The position numbers and the translations under genes were made by a program. Source: Hymenobacter lapidiphilus (GTDB taxonomy: Bacteria; Bacteroidota; Bacteroidia; Cytophagales; Hymenobacteraceae). Taken from it: a stretch of 64,000 nt of DNA. Of the stretch, positions 46,729 to 57,700 are shown one piece after another (position 1 is the first letter of the stretch; each line of letters opens with the position of its first letter). The DNA is taken from NCBI RefSeq assembly GCF_003417065.2, contig NZ_QVLT01000013.1:1-64000 (forward strand), in the 5' to 3' direction. The notes beneath the pieces were generated by a model, which had not been told where the DNA came from, ran no database searches, and saw only the letters and a list, made by a program, of their open reading frames with translations.

Positions 46729-47454
46729 CTACAAGTCGTCTACCCGCAGCACTACCTCCAACCCCATATCCGGCTGTTGCAGCCACGCCATAATCTGCTC
46801 GGCCACTTCGGCGGGCTGGCGCAGCTGGCCCTGCTGATAGAAGTCGGTGAATTTGGCGGCTTCGCTGAAATGGTGGGCGTCGGCCGAGCGGATTTGCTCC
46901 TGCATGGGCGTATCGAGAATACCGGGCGCGAGGCTGCGGATACGTACGCCGCTACCGCGCAGCTGCTGCTCGAGTTGGGCCGTGCGCGAGAGAGCATCGA
47001 GAGCGGCTTTGGAGGCCGAGTAGGCTCCCCAACCATCAATGGGGCGCTGGGCGGCACCGCTGCTGATATTGAGGATGGTACGCGGCAGCTCGCGGTCCTG
47101 ATAGGCACTCAGGAAAGTATTCATCAGCATGGCCGGGGCCAGCAGATTTATGTCGAACACGAACTCGAAGTGCTCGTTGGGCTGCTCGCCCAGGTAGCCG
47201 ATTTCGCCCAGCACGGCAGCGTTGTTGATGAGCGTGAGCCTGGTAGCATCGGGGAAATGGGCAAATACCTTGTGCAGGTTGTGCTGCACGGCGGCCAAAT
47301 CCGACAGATCGAGGGGCTGGTGCTGGTAGCGCTCATGCTTGATGGTGGCATGGCGGCAGATGCCGATAACGGTCGTGTCGGGCCGCGTCAGGGCGGCTTC
47401 GGCCATTGCCCGGCCCAAGCCCCGGCTGGCCCCGGTGATGAGGTAGTAATGCAT
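46729..47454 (-). CDS. Short-chain dehydrogenase/reductase, sepiapterin-reductase-like
   Basis: A 241-residue NAD(P)-dependent oxidoreductase. It has the glycine motif TGASRGLG (about 7-14), INNAAVLG (about 76-83), ISSGAAQRP with catalytic Ser near 132, and YSASK with Tyr145 and Lys149. The pattern HYYLITGASRGLGRAMAEAA and PGILDTPMQEQIR recalls sepiapterin reductase-like or benzil reductase-like SDRs. ATG 47454 is used, since the upstream 33 residues do not resemble the family. Cofactor preference and substrate are not shown. Confidence 0.9.
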   Translation of the reverse strand: MHYYLITGASRGLGRAMAEAALTRPDTTVIGICRHATIKHERYQHQPLDLSDLAAVQHNLHKVFAHFPDATRLTLINNAAVLGEIGYLGEQPNEHFEFVFDINLLAPAMLMNTFLSAYQDRELPRTILNISSGAAQRPIDGWGAYSASKAALDALSRTAQLEQQLRGSGVRIRSLAPGILDTPMQEQIRSADAHHFSEAAKFTDFYQQGQLRQPAEVAEQIMAWLQQPDMGLEVVLRVDDL

Positions 47455-47619
47455 GTTTGTTGAGGTCAAGGAGAAAAAGTAAAAGCCCACTCTATTCGGA
47501 GTACAGCGAGGAGAATCTACAACTGGTACGACCGTAACAACGAATCGTTCCAATGTGGTAGTGCTGCTTGCTATGCTCCGAATAGAGCGGGCCTTGACTT
47601 TTGACTCTTTCTCTTCGAT

Positions 47620-49035
<1,416 letters not shown>

Positions 49036-49152
49036 GAAAAGTTAATGTGCTGAATGTGTCAAATGTGATAAGGCGCGCAGGGACCATAAGTTTATGTAGG
49101 GAGGCAGTGGAACGGCCACATTTTCATATTTTTCACACCTTTCACATTCCAA

Positions 49153-50208
49153 TTACGGTTGTTTTTTGAACAGCGAATCGAGGTTACGAGAAACGGTAAA
49201 GTAATTGGCGCCGCCCGAGGCATGATAGCCGGCATGCGTATAATCGAGTTGAAACTGGCTGATGCGCAGCATTACACCGAACGAAAAGCCGGCCCCGCCC
49301 GCAGTATTATCAAGGCGCAGCTCGCGACGCTGGAGGTGGTTGTAACCCACGCGCACGTTCAGGTTTTTACTCAGCAGCAACTCGCCACCCACCGCGAAAT
49401 GTCGCGCAATTTTATCGCCCAGGGTTTTTTCGGGCTTTACTTCGTCGCCGTTCTCATCTATTTGGCCGCGCTGGCTGGGGTCGAGGTATACAATATCGAG
49501 CTGCTGGAGATTATGGGCCGTGAGCGAGAACCGGAACGGCAGGTACTCGGGCTTAATAGAAGCGCCCAACTGCACATCGAATGGCATCGGCTCCCGGTCG
49601 GCTCCGTCGTAAGCCTTCAGTTGAATTCCCGCGTTTCGCACCACCAGGCCCACGGTAAAATCGGCGGTGGGGTGCTTGAACAGGCCGCCCACATCGGCCA
49701 GCGCGGCATAGGAGTGGTTGCCGGCAATGCCCGAGCCGGCCAGCTTCAGGGTGCCGCCCAACGTGAATACGCCCGAGGTGTAAGAATCGGACAGACTCAG
49801 GGCGTACTCGTTCACCGAAAACCGACCCAGCGAGTTACCCGCCGGGTCGAACTGCTCAAAGTCGCCGTAGTTAAGGTACGTGAGGCCCACTCCTATCCGG
49901 CCGGCTTTGGCCGTATTGAACACGTACACGGCAGTGCTCTGCTTGATGTCGGCCAGGTAATCGACGAAACCCAGCGCCAGCCGGCCATCCATATCGGCGT
50001 TGAGCAAAGCCGGGTTGGCATAAAGCATGGTGCCATCAGCATCGCGCGACGACGTGTTGACGCCGCCCAGTCCGGCGAGCTTGGCGCTGGTGGGCAGGTT
50101 CAGGAACGAGAAGGCCCGTTGCCCCCCAATCTGGGCCCGCGCCGCGCCCAGCGTAAGGCCCGAAATGGCAAAAACAACGGCAGTGCAACGTAGGAGTTGG
50201 TTCATCAA
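49153..50208 (-). CDS. porQ: Type IX secretion protein PorQ-like
   Basis: A 351-residue outer-membrane beta-barrel of the PorV/PorQ/PorP-like set. The signal peptide ends near GAARAQ, then IGGQRAFSFLNLPTSAKLAG and GVNTSSRDADGTMLYANPAL are the diagnostic PorQ opening. The rest has regular strands ending YFTVSRNLDSLF. PorQ, in type IX systems, takes part in cargo handling and attachment at the cell surface. A sorting-domain cargo (7,184) and a PorE-like protein (53,239) are in the same window but not in its operon. Confidence 0.85.
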   Translation of the reverse strand: MMNQLLRCTAVVFAISGLTLGAARAQIGGQRAFSFLNLPTSAKLAGLGGVNTSSRDADGTMLYANPALLNADMDGRLALGFVDYLADIKQSTAVYVFNTAKAGRIGVGLTYLNYGDFEQFDPAGNSLGRFSVNEYALSLSDSYTSGVFTLGGTLKLAGSGIAGNHSYAALADVGGLFKHPTADFTVGLVVRNAGIQLKAYDGADREPMPFDVQLGASIKPEYLPFRFSLTAHNLQQLDIVYLDPSQRGQIDENGDEVKPEKTLGDKIARHFAVGGELLLSKNLNVRVGYNHLQRRELRLDNTAGGAGFSFGVMLRISQFQLDYTHAGYHASGGANYFTVSRNLDSLFKKQP

Positions 50209-50292
50209 CGGTAAGATAAAGCAGTTCCCGGACAGGACGTTGCGGCGGGCGGATTTATTGTGTGGAATAGGTGGCTTGTTGCTTAAAGAATG

Positions 50293-50405
50293 GTCATGCT
50301 AAGCGCAACCGCAGGCGAAGCATTCTACTGCAACGGTAGTCAGACGGCAGGTTTACCGTTGCAGTAGAGATGCTTCGACTGCGCGGACGCCAGATGGAGC
50401 ATGAC
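50293..50405. repeat. Palindromic repeat, family A (copy 1)
   Basis: Outer arms carry GTCATGCT-AGCG and GAGCATGAC; inner arms TCTACTGCAACGGTA (50324-50338) and TACCGTTGCAGTAGA (50354-50368) are perfect. Related copies lie at 57524 and 60212. Located between the divergent-facing porQ start and lon end. Confidence 0.75.
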
Positions 50406-50428
50406 GTTCTTTTTCTATTGCACTTTCC

Positions 50429-52933
50429 CTACTGCACCTCCACGCTCGGCCCTAACGGCGCCGGGGCCTCGTCGCGAACCACCAGCTTCATGGGGTGGGC
50501 CACTTTCTCATCGAGCAAAGCCACGCGCAGCACGTCGTCTACGCGGTCGGCATAGTGGATGGTAAGGCCCTGGAGGTAGTGAGGGGCTATTTCGTCGATG
50601 TCTTTGCGGTTTTTGGGGCAGAGGATGATATCCTTGATGCCGGCACGGCGGGCGGCCAGGATTTTCTCCTTGATACCGCCCACCGGCAGCACTTTGCCGC
50701 GCAGGGTGATTTCGCCCGTCATGGCCAAGTGGCTGCGGATTTTACGCTGGGTGAATACCGAGGCAATGCTGGTGAAGATGGCAATGCCGGCACTAGGGCC
50801 ATCTTTGGGCACGGCGCCTTCGGGGAAGTGAATGTGCAGGTCGTACTGGTCGAAGAGGCGGTAATCGATGCCCAGTTCGTCGGCGCGGCTGCGCAGGTAG
50901 CTCAGTGCCGTTACGGCCGATTCCTTCATCACGTCGCCGAGCTGGCCCGAGAGCGTGAGCTTGCCCCGGCCGCGGCTCAGCAGGCTTTCAATGAACAGAA
51001 TGTCGCCGCCCACACTGGTCCAGGCCAGGCCCGTTACCACGCCGGCCGTTTCGTTGTCCTGGTACTGGTCGCGGTCGAAGATGGGGGCGCCCAGGATGCG
51101 GAGCACGTCGGCGGGACCCAGCGTGGCGGGGTAGCTTTCGTCCATGGCCTTGCTCTTGGCCACGTTGCGCACCAGCCCGCCGAGCTTGCGCTCCAGGCTC
51201 CGCACGCCGCTTTCGCGGGTGTAGTCATCAATCACGCGCTGCATAGCGGCAGTACTCACGGCGGCATCTTTGGGACCGAGGCCGTGCTCTTCGAGCAGCT
51301 TGGGCCAGAGGTGCTTCTTGGCAATCTGGCTTTTCTCTTCCAGCGTGTAGCCCGTCAGGTCAATGATTTCCATCCGGTCGCGCAGGGCGGGCTGGATGGT
51401 ATCGAGCGAGTTGGCGGTGGCAATGAACAGCACCCGGCTCAGGTCGTACTCCACCTCCAGGTAGTTGTCGGTGAAGGTCGAGTTCTGCTCGGGGTCGAGC
51501 ACTTCAAGCAGCGCCGAGCTAGGGTCGCCGCGAAAATCAGAGGCCAGCTTGTCGATTTCGTCAAGCACGATAACCGGGTTGGCGGCCCCGGCCTTTTTAA
51601 TCTGGGCGATAATGCGGCCGGGCATGGCTCCTACGTAGGTTTTGCGGTGACCTCGAATTTCGGCCTCGTCGCGCACGCCGCCCAGGCTCAGGCGCGCGTA
51701 CTTGCGGCCCAGGGCTTTGGCAATGGAGCGGCCGAGGCTGGTTTTGCCCACGCCGGGCGGGCCGTACAGGCACAGAATCGGTGCTTTCAAGTCGTTTTTC
51801 AGCTTCAGCACTGCCAGGTACTCAATGATGCGAGCCTTCACCTTCTCCATGCCGTAGTGGTCCTGGTCGAGGATGCGCTGGGTCCGTTTCAGGTTAAAAT
51901 TATCCTTGGTGTACTCGCCCCAGGGCAAATCGAGCAGGTACTCCACGTAGTTCACGCTGATGGGGTACTCGGCGGCCTGGGGATTGAGCCGGCCGAGCTT
52001 GTCGAGCTCCTTGTCGAAGTGCTTGGCCACGGCCGCGGGCCACTTTTTGCCCTTGGCCCGCTGGCGCAGCTTGTCGGCGTCCTGCTCGGGACCGTCGAAG
52101 CCCAGCTCGTCCTGAAGCACTTTTATCTGCTGGCGCAGGAAGTAGTCGCGTTGCTGCTGGTCGATGTCGGTGTGGACTTTGGTGTGGATTTCGCGCTTGA
52201 GCTCTAGCATCTGGATTTCCTTGAGCATCAATTCCAGCAGCTTGGTGCCGCGCTCCACGCCGTCGTTGGTTTCGAGCAGCTGCTGCTTCACGCTCACCTC
52301 CACATTCAGGTTCGAGGACAGAAAATGCGTCAGGAAGGCCGGCGACTCAATGTTATCTAGCGCCACTTGGGCTTCCTGCGGAATTTCGGGGTTGAGCTTG
52401 AGCATCCGCGAAGCCGCCTCCTTGAGCGACGACACCAGCGCCTTGAGGCCTTTGGAATTCTTACCCGGAAAGGCTTCCGGCGCGTAGCTGACGCGGGCCG
52501 TGATATATGGCGTGCTCTGCACTTCCTCCTCGATGCGGAAGCGCGACTGACCCTGGATGATGATGGTCGTGTTGCCGTCGGGCAGCACCAGCATCTTCAG
52601 AATGCGGGCCAGCGTGCCCACTTCGTACATATCGGCCAGCATGGGGTCGTCGGACTGTCCGTTTTTCTGGGCCACTACGCCAATCAGCTTTTTGCCCTTG
52701 TAGGCCTTGCGCACCAGCCGGATGCTCTTTTTGCGCGTTACGGTAACCGGCAGCACCACACCCGGAAACAGCACCGTGTTGCGCACCGGCAGCAACGACA
52801 GCACCGCCGGCTGCTCGCCGGGAGCCATTGGCTGATCGGGGTCGGCGGCCACAATGGAGACCATTTCGGTAGAATCGTCGGTCATCAGCAGTAACGAGGA
52901 TAGAGAAGCGTTAGGCGGAATGGAATAACTCAT
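50429..52933 (-). CDS. lon: ATP-dependent Lon protease (endopeptidase La)
   Basis: An 834-residue cytosolic protease. The N-terminal substrate-binding domain (about 35-240, LSLLPVRNTVLFPGVVLPVT) leads to the AAA+ domain with Walker A YGPPGVGKTSLGRSIA and Walker B VIVLDEIDKL, and the protease domain with Ser near 714 (PKDGPSAGIA) and Lys near 755 (GGIKEKI). It removes damaged and regulatory proteins. ATG 52933 gives a 834-residue protein; a second ATG at 52885 is possible. The gene lies alone on its strand, followed by a family A repeat. Confidence 0.96.
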   Translation of the reverse strand: MSYSIPPNASLSSLLLMTDDSTEMVSIVAADPDQPMAPGEQPAVLSLLPVRNTVLFPGVVLPVTVTRKKSIRLVRKAYKGKKLIGVVAQKNGQSDDPMLADMYEVGTLARILKMLVLPDGNTTIIIQGQSRFRIEEEVQSTPYITARVSYAPEAFPGKNSKGLKALVSSLKEAASRMLKLNPEIPQEAQVALDNIESPAFLTHFLSSNLNVEVSVKQQLLETNDGVERGTKLLELMLKEIQMLELKREIHTKVHTDIDQQQRDYFLRQQIKVLQDELGFDGPEQDADKLRQRAKGKKWPAAVAKHFDKELDKLGRLNPQAAEYPISVNYVEYLLDLPWGEYTKDNFNLKRTQRILDQDHYGMEKVKARIIEYLAVLKLKNDLKAPILCLYGPPGVGKTSLGRSIAKALGRKYARLSLGGVRDEAEIRGHRKTYVGAMPGRIIAQIKKAGAANPVIVLDEIDKLASDFRGDPSSALLEVLDPEQNSTFTDNYLEVEYDLSRVLFIATANSLDTIQPALRDRMEIIDLTGYTLEEKSQIAKKHLWPKLLEEHGLGPKDAAVSTAAMQRVIDDYTRESGVRSLERKLGGLVRNVAKSKAMDESYPATLGPADVLRILGAPIFDRDQYQDNETAGVVTGLAWTSVGGDILFIESLLSRGRGKLTLSGQLGDVMKESAVTALSYLRSRADELGIDYRLFDQYDLHIHFPEGAVPKDGPSAGIAIFTSIASVFTQRKIRSHLAMTGEITLRGKVLPVGGIKEKILAARRAGIKDIILCPKNRKDIDEIAPHYLQGLTIHYADRVDDVLRVALLDEKVAHPMKLVVRDEAPAPLGPSVEVQ

Positions 52934-53191
52934 GCGAGGCAGTAAGACGGGCAAAAAAGGAAATCCGGGTGCCACAATGACAGGCGTTTTCCCGGACTAA
53001 AGCGCCAGCCCGGTGGCGCCGGGCTGAAGGTACGGGTTGGGCAAGCGCCGTGCCACGGCCACCTTTTGCCACATCGGCAGGCGGTGAGGTGCTGAATACG
53101 TGACTCGGTGAATGCGGGATTGGGGATATGAGAACGTTATTTCATTCTCAACTCAGTCCCCCCGACCTTACCATTCACATCTAAATTTTCC

Positions 53192-53199
53192 TATTTTTG
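53192..53199 (+). promoter_or_regulatory. -7 box TATTTTTG before the PorE-like gene
   Basis: Exact TAnnTTTG match, 40 bases before the ATG at 53239. The rest of the 300-base gap from lon shows no gene. Confidence 0.5.
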
Positions 53200-53238
53200 A
53201 CCCCGGTCCGCTGACTATTGCCGGAGCCCGCCTTACTC

Positions 53239-55293
53239 ATGCTTCGATTCGCCATTTTACTATTCTTCGGCGGGCTGCTGCTGGGCCTGGGCCGGCCGCT
53301 GCCGGTAGCTGCTCAACAGAAGAAGCCGACCTACGCCCAGCGGCCGCTGTCGGCCAAAGTTATCCGCCAGCTGCGGGCCCGGCCTGACGCCACGCCGCTG
53401 TTTCCGAACGTAAACCGGCTGGCGTATTTCCGCGACAAAAAGGCCCTGCGCGCTATTCAGCAGGCCGAAAAGCGCAAGAACTGGCCGGCGGCCCGCAACC
53501 TGCTCGAAACCTACGTGGGCCAGTTTGGCACCGAGAACTTCTACCGCGACACGCAGCTACTGTGGCGGCTGGGCCAGCTCTGGGACAAGGCCGGCGACGA
53601 GCAGCGGGCCCGTGCGTATTTCCGCCTCGCCCTTAAGCACCGCCGCCAGAGCCTGACTAAGGTGCAGCAGTACTACGACTCGCTCGAACAGAAGGAGACG
53701 GAGCTATACGTACCCCTCAAAAAGTACTATGAGCTGGTAGAGTACCGCAAGAGCATTGCCACGTTCCAGCCGCCCAAGGGCGTGTACACCAGCATGGGCG
53801 AGGCCATCAACTCGAAAAAGGAGGATTACGGCCCTACGCTCAATACCGATGCCAACCTGCTATATTTCACCTCGAAGCGCAAAAGCCGCGGCCGGCTGCA
53901 GGAAGTTTCTGATGAAGATATTTACCAGTCGCGCCGCGAAAACGGACTCTGGACCGAAGCCGAGGCACTGCCCAAACCCATCAACTCGGCTTACAACGAA
54001 GGCTCGGCCTGCATCAGCAAGGATGGCAAAACGCTGTACTTCGCCCGCTGCGAGTGCCCCACCTGCCAGGGCAACTGCGACCTGTACGAGGCGACCTTTC
54101 AGGACGGCAAATGGAGCATGCCCAAAAGCCTGGGTCCGAACGTAAACTCGCCATCCTGGGACTCGCAGCCAACCCTTTCGCCGGGTGAAGACACGCTTTA
54201 CTTCGCCTCCGACCGGCTCGGCGGCTTCGGGCTGTCGGATATCTGGTTTACCGTGAAAGGCAAGGGCGGGCAGTGGACGGCGGCCCAGAATATGGGCCCG
54301 GTCGTGAACACGCGCGAGAGTGAGGTGAGCCCGTTTTATCATCCGCTTTACCACGTACTGTACTTCAGCTCCCGGGGGCAGCTGCTCAATTTCGGCGACT
54401 TCGACATCTACAAAACCTACCGCACGCGGGGCCGCTGGCAGGAGCCCATCAACATCGGGCCGCTGGTGAACGGCAAGGGTTCGGAGTACTACTTCACCAT
54501 CGATGCCGACTCGAAAGACCTCTATTACGCCCGCTCCGAGCAGGCCGACATGAAGAACCTGGACCTCTACTCCTTCCCGCTGCCGATGGAGGCCCAGCCC
54601 ACCGCCACCACGCACGTCGAGGGCTCGCTCATCGATTCGGTCAGCCGCAAGCCCCTCAACGGCCTCGTCAGCATCATCGACACCGACAACGGCATTGAGG
54701 TGGCCAGCAAGTACCTGCGCGACGACGGCAGCTTCGATTTCGACCTCATGGAAGGCTCGCACTACGTGATGCTGATTCAGAGCCCCGACTTTTTCAGTGT
54801 CGAAAAAAGCTTCGCCCTGACGAACGACACGGTGTTTCAGCTGATGACCAACGCCATCGACTACCAGCTGCCGATGGTATTCCAGAACATCGAGTTCGAC
54901 CAGGACAAGGCCACGATCCGGCAGGCCATGTACCCCACTCTCGACCGGATTACCACTTTTCTCGTCGACCACCCCACGTTCCGGCTCAACATTGCGGGCC
55001 ACACCGACAGCCGCGGCGACATTGATTTCAACCTGAAACTGTCGCAGGACCGGGCCGAGGCTATCCGCCGCTATATCGAGCAGAAGGGCAAGCTGCCGCC
55101 CAACCGCGTGGAGAGCATGGGCTATGGCAGCGAAAAGCCCCTTAAAGAGGAAAAAACCAAGGAAGATGCCCGCACCAACCGCCGGGTGGAGTTCCGCGTC
55201 GTCAAACCCGCCGGCGACGAGCAGTTTAAAGCCGACCCCGCCCCGACCGCCAAACCCGAACCCAAGCCCACTGGCGGAGATGATGGATGGTAG
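53239..55293 (+). CDS. porE: PorE-like OmpA-family protein of the type IX system
   Basis: A 684-residue protein in the PorE layout. A signal peptide (about 1-27, ending PVAAQ) is followed by a TPR region (about 70-145, WRLGQLWDKAGDEQRARAYF), a PD40/WD40-like propeller (about 170-430, FTSKRKSRGRLQEVSDEDIY, GEDTLYFASDRLGGFGLSDI, YFSSRGQLLNFGDFDIYKTY), a carboxypeptidase-regulatory-like domain (about 453-535) and a C-terminal OmpA domain (FQNIEFDQDKATI, NIAGHTDSRGDIDFN, RVESMGYGSEKPL). It should anchor the type IX machine to peptidoglycan. The tail is Pro/Lys-rich. Confidence 0.85.
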   Translation: MLRFAILLFFGGLLLGLGRPLPVAAQQKKPTYAQRPLSAKVIRQLRARPDATPLFPNVNRLAYFRDKKALRAIQQAEKRKNWPAARNLLETYVGQFGTENFYRDTQLLWRLGQLWDKAGDEQRARAYFRLALKHRRQSLTKVQQYYDSLEQKETELYVPLKKYYELVEYRKSIATFQPPKGVYTSMGEAINSKKEDYGPTLNTDANLLYFTSKRKSRGRLQEVSDEDIYQSRRENGLWTEAEALPKPINSAYNEGSACISKDGKTLYFARCECPTCQGNCDLYEATFQDGKWSMPKSLGPNVNSPSWDSQPTLSPGEDTLYFASDRLGGFGLSDIWFTVKGKGGQWTAAQNMGPVVNTRESEVSPFYHPLYHVLYFSSRGQLLNFGDFDIYKTYRTRGRWQEPINIGPLVNGKGSEYYFTIDADSKDLYYARSEQADMKNLDLYSFPLPMEAQPTATTHVEGSLIDSVSRKPLNGLVSIIDTDNGIEVASKYLRDDGSFDFDLMEGSHYVMLIQSPDFFSVEKSFALTNDTVFQLMTNAIDYQLPMVFQNIEFDQDKATIRQAMYPTLDRITTFLVDHPTFRLNIAGHTDSRGDIDFNLKLSQDRAEAIRRYIEQKGKLPPNRVESMGYGSEKPLKEEKTKEDARTNRRVEFRVVKPAGDEQFKADPAPTAKPEPKPTGGDDGW

Positions 55294-55299
55294 GTAGAC

Positions 55300-55450
55300 G
55301 TTGCGCCTCACCCCCTAACCCCCTCTCCGAAAAAGGAGAGGAGGGACTAACGGCTAATTTCTAGAACTAAAGCAGCCACTTCTAAACTAATGCTAAAGCC
55401 TGGTTCCCCCTCTCCTTTTTCGGAGATGGGGCTAGGGGGTGAGGCGTAAC
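55300..55450. repeat. Long inverted repeat, family B
   Basis: Arms of about 42 bases (55300-55341 and 55406-55450) built on GCCTCACCCCCTAACCCCCT and CCGAAAAAGGAGAGG, with few mismatches and a 64-base centre. It lies between the PorE-like gene and the DUF6702-like gene, whose stops face each other. Confidence 0.8.
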
Positions 55451-55456
55451 ATCAGA

Positions 55457-55954
55457 CTACCACTTCAACTCCTGCTCCTCGTTGCCGCTTCGGAACAGGA
55501 AGCTTTCTTTCTGCTTGCCAGCGGTGAGGTTGACGAGGTTCATCTGGTCAGGAAAGACAGCAAGCAGCAGGCCTTGGCGAAGCATAACGCTCGTGGCGTT
55601 GGCCGGCAGCGGAGCCGTGAAAAACAGCCAGTGCGAGTCGGTTTCCTTTTGCAGGCCTACCAGCGTGAGCGGCAGCACCCGGCCGGGCTGGGTACTGAGC
55701 TGCACCTCGCGCCGCAGCAGATTCAGCAGCAACGGGTCGAGTTGGGCACGGGAGAGCCGGTCGATGGTGTAGGGAGCAGGCTGGCCCTGCGAAAGCGCGT
55801 TTTCCAGGTCGTCGGTGAAGACTTTGAGGGCTATTTCGAGTCGCTTCTTTTCGGGGTTAAAGCGCACCTCCATCAGGCTGGCGTGGTAGGTGTGCGCCCA
55901 GGCCGCGAGGCTGATGAGCAGCAGGAGCGGCAGGATTCGGAGGAGTTTGGGCAT
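55457..55954 (-). CDS. DUF6702-like exported protein
   Basis: A 165-residue protein with a signal peptide ending near LAAWA, then HTYHASLMEVRFNPEKKRLE, the opening typical of DUF6702 proteins (a beta-rich fold beginning with a H-x-Y/F motif). FTDDLENAL, LLLNLLRREVQLSTQPGR and NEEQELKW complete it. It is downstream of rseP on the same strand but a terminator lies between. The family has no known function. Family B repeat follows its stop. Confidence 0.75.
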   Translation of the reverse strand: MPKLLRILPLLLLISLAAWAHTYHASLMEVRFNPEKKRLEIALKVFTDDLENALSQGQPAPYTIDRLSRAQLDPLLLNLLRREVQLSTQPGRVLPLTLVGLQKETDSHWLFFTAPLPANATSVMLRQGLLLAVFPDQMNLVNLTAGKQKESFLFRSGNEEQELKW

Positions 55955-56058
55955 GAGTTGGGAACGTTATTTCACGCAGTGTCTCGCGGTGGATGACGCA
56001 GTGTTTCGGGGTGGTTGTTCGTTGCGAAACGCTGCGCAAAAGCTAACAGAACCTCTTG

Positions 56059-56099
56059 AAAAAGCCGTGCCACCTCAACAGGCAGCACGGCTTTTTCAG
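56059..56099 (-). terminator. Terminator after rseP
   Basis: Perfect 12-bp stem AAAAAGCCGTGC (56059-56070) and GCACGGCTTTTT (56085-56096). Confidence 0.85.
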
Positions 56100-56114
56100 T
56101 CCATTCACTCAAAT

Positions 56115-57461
56115 CTAGTCTCCGAAGGCCTTGATGAGCGGGTTGATGATGAGCGTGAAGGCCATCAGGCCCAGGATAATCATCATGCCTACTTTCTGGG
56201 CGTTTTCCATGAAGGCGTCGGAAGGCTTGCGGCCGGCCACCATTTCGTAGAGCAGGAATACCACGTGGCCGCCGTCGAGGGCCGGGATAGGCAGCAGGTT
56301 CATGAAGGCCAGCACCATCGAGAGCAGGCCCGTTAGCGTCCAGAACCGCAGCCAGTCCCAGGTACCGCCATACTGCTGGGCAATTTCGATGGGCCCGCCC
56401 ACCGACTTACGGAACGAGGCCTCCCCACGGAAAATCTTGCCAAACGCCTTCATCTGGGTCGTTACGACGCCGAAAGCCTGCTTAGTGCCCACCGGAATAG
56501 CCTCAATCAAACCATACTCGCGGGTTTCAAACTTGAGCAGTGATTTGGGCAGAAAACCGATTTTTCCGTCGTCGTCAACTTTTACGTTCAGGGCTACGGG
56601 CTGACCGGCGCGCTCTACGCGCACAGCTACCGGCTTGCCAGCCTGGTCCTTAAGAGCCTTCTGCAGCTCGGGGAAGAAGCGAATGCTCTGCTGACCTACC
56701 GTCAGGATGCGGTCCTGGGGCTGGAGGCCGGCCTTGGCGGCCGGGCTGCCAGGCACTACCTGGTCGACTACGAACGGGTCGAGCGGCTGCACGAAGCGTT
56801 GCTCACCCTCATCGGCGAGGCGGTCCATGAAGTCGATGGGCACCGGCACATCCACCAGCTGACCGGCGCGGTCGACGGTGTAGTAGGCGCTGGAGCCCAG
56901 AATCACGTCGGGGCTGTACACGTCGCTGAAATCGTCGAAGGGACGGCCGTTGATTTTCACGATTTTGTCGCCCTCGCGGAAGCCCATTTCCTTGCCCAAC
57001 TCGCTCGGCACGATGCCGTAGCGTACCTCCGAAGCCGGTAGGTAGCTCTGGCCGTAGCTGAAGGTGAGCAGCGTGAAAATGACGATGCCGGTAATCACGT
57101 TCATGATAATACCGCCCAGCATCACAATCAGGCGCTGCCAGGCCGGCTTCGAACGGAACTCGTCGGGGGCCGGCTCGGCGGCGAGGCTGGCGGCGTCCTG
57201 GGTTTCATCCACCATGCCGTGGATGGCCACGTAGCCGCCCAGCGGGAACCAGCCCAGGCCGTATTCCGTCTCGCCGATTTTCTTTTTGAACAGGGCGAAG
57301 TTCATCACCCCGGGCAACGGAAACAGGAAGTCGAAGAAGATGTAAAACTTATCGACCCGGATTTTAAAGTATTTGGCGGCCGCGAAGTGTCCGAACTCGT
57401 GCAGGCCCACCAGGAGCGAAAGGCCCAGCAACAGGTTGCCGGCCATGATTAATCCTTCCAA
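56115..57461 (-). CDS. rseP: RIP metalloprotease RseP (site-2 protease)
   Basis: A 448-residue inner-membrane zinc protease that cuts membrane-embedded anti-sigma factors and leftover signal peptides. The zinc motif is HEFGH (His21, Glu22, His25), the third ligand is Asp in LLPIPALDGGHV near the C-terminus, and the two PDZ-like domains lie between (about 125-310, GSPAAKAGLQPQDRIL among them). It has the usual four or so membrane segments. It follows dxr on the same strand, an arrangement common in Bacteroidota. Start 57461 (MEGLIMAG) is normal for the lineage; ATG 57446 is an alternative. Confidence 0.93.
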   Translation of the reverse strand: MEGLIMAGNLLLGLSLLVGLHEFGHFAAAKYFKIRVDKFYIFFDFLFPLPGVMNFALFKKKIGETEYGLGWFPLGGYVAIHGMVDETQDAASLAAEPAPDEFRSKPAWQRLIVMLGGIIMNVITGIVIFTLLTFSYGQSYLPASEVRYGIVPSELGKEMGFREGDKIVKINGRPFDDFSDVYSPDVILGSSAYYTVDRAGQLVDVPVPIDFMDRLADEGEQRFVQPLDPFVVDQVVPGSPAAKAGLQPQDRILTVGQQSIRFFPELQKALKDQAGKPVAVRVERAGQPVALNVKVDDDGKIGFLPKSLLKFETREYGLIEAIPVGTKQAFGVVTTQMKAFGKIFRGEASFRKSVGGPIEIAQQYGGTWDWLRFWTLTGLLSMVLAFMNLLPIPALDGGHVVFLLYEMVAGRKPSDAFMENAQKVGMMIILGLMAFTLIINPLIKAFGD

Positions 57462-57523
57462 AGGGGGTGATTTAGTTGGGTGATGAGGTGATTTCGGTGC
57501 TGGGGTGGAGAGTCTAAAAGGAC

Positions 57524-57624
57524 GATGTCATGCTGAGCGAAGTCGAAGTATCTCTACTGCAATGCTAAATCCATTAATTACAACGAAGCGGTAGAGATGC
57601 TTCGGCTTCGCTCAGCATGACGTC
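57524..57624. repeat. Palindromic repeat, family A (copy 2)
   Basis: Arms share ATGTCATGCTGAGCGAAG, GTATCTCTACTGC and their complements (GTAGAGATGCTTCGGCTTCG, GCTCAGCATGACGTC). It sits in the dxr-rseP gap, so the transcript would carry a large hairpin. Confidence 0.8.
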
Positions 57625-57700
57625 CTCTTTTCGCTCTCCTACTTACGAGCAAACAAACAACGCGCCGCGGCTCGGGGTTTGCCGGATTCCGGCCAGCCTG

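Noticed and set aside
50495-52207. 570-residue plus-strand frame opposite lon
   Set aside because: Shadow frame produced by the high GC content; lon is unmistakable on the other strand.
53860-55311. 483-residue minus-strand frame opposite the PorE-like gene
   Set aside because: His/Val/Gly-rich shadow without motifs; the plus-strand domains are clear.
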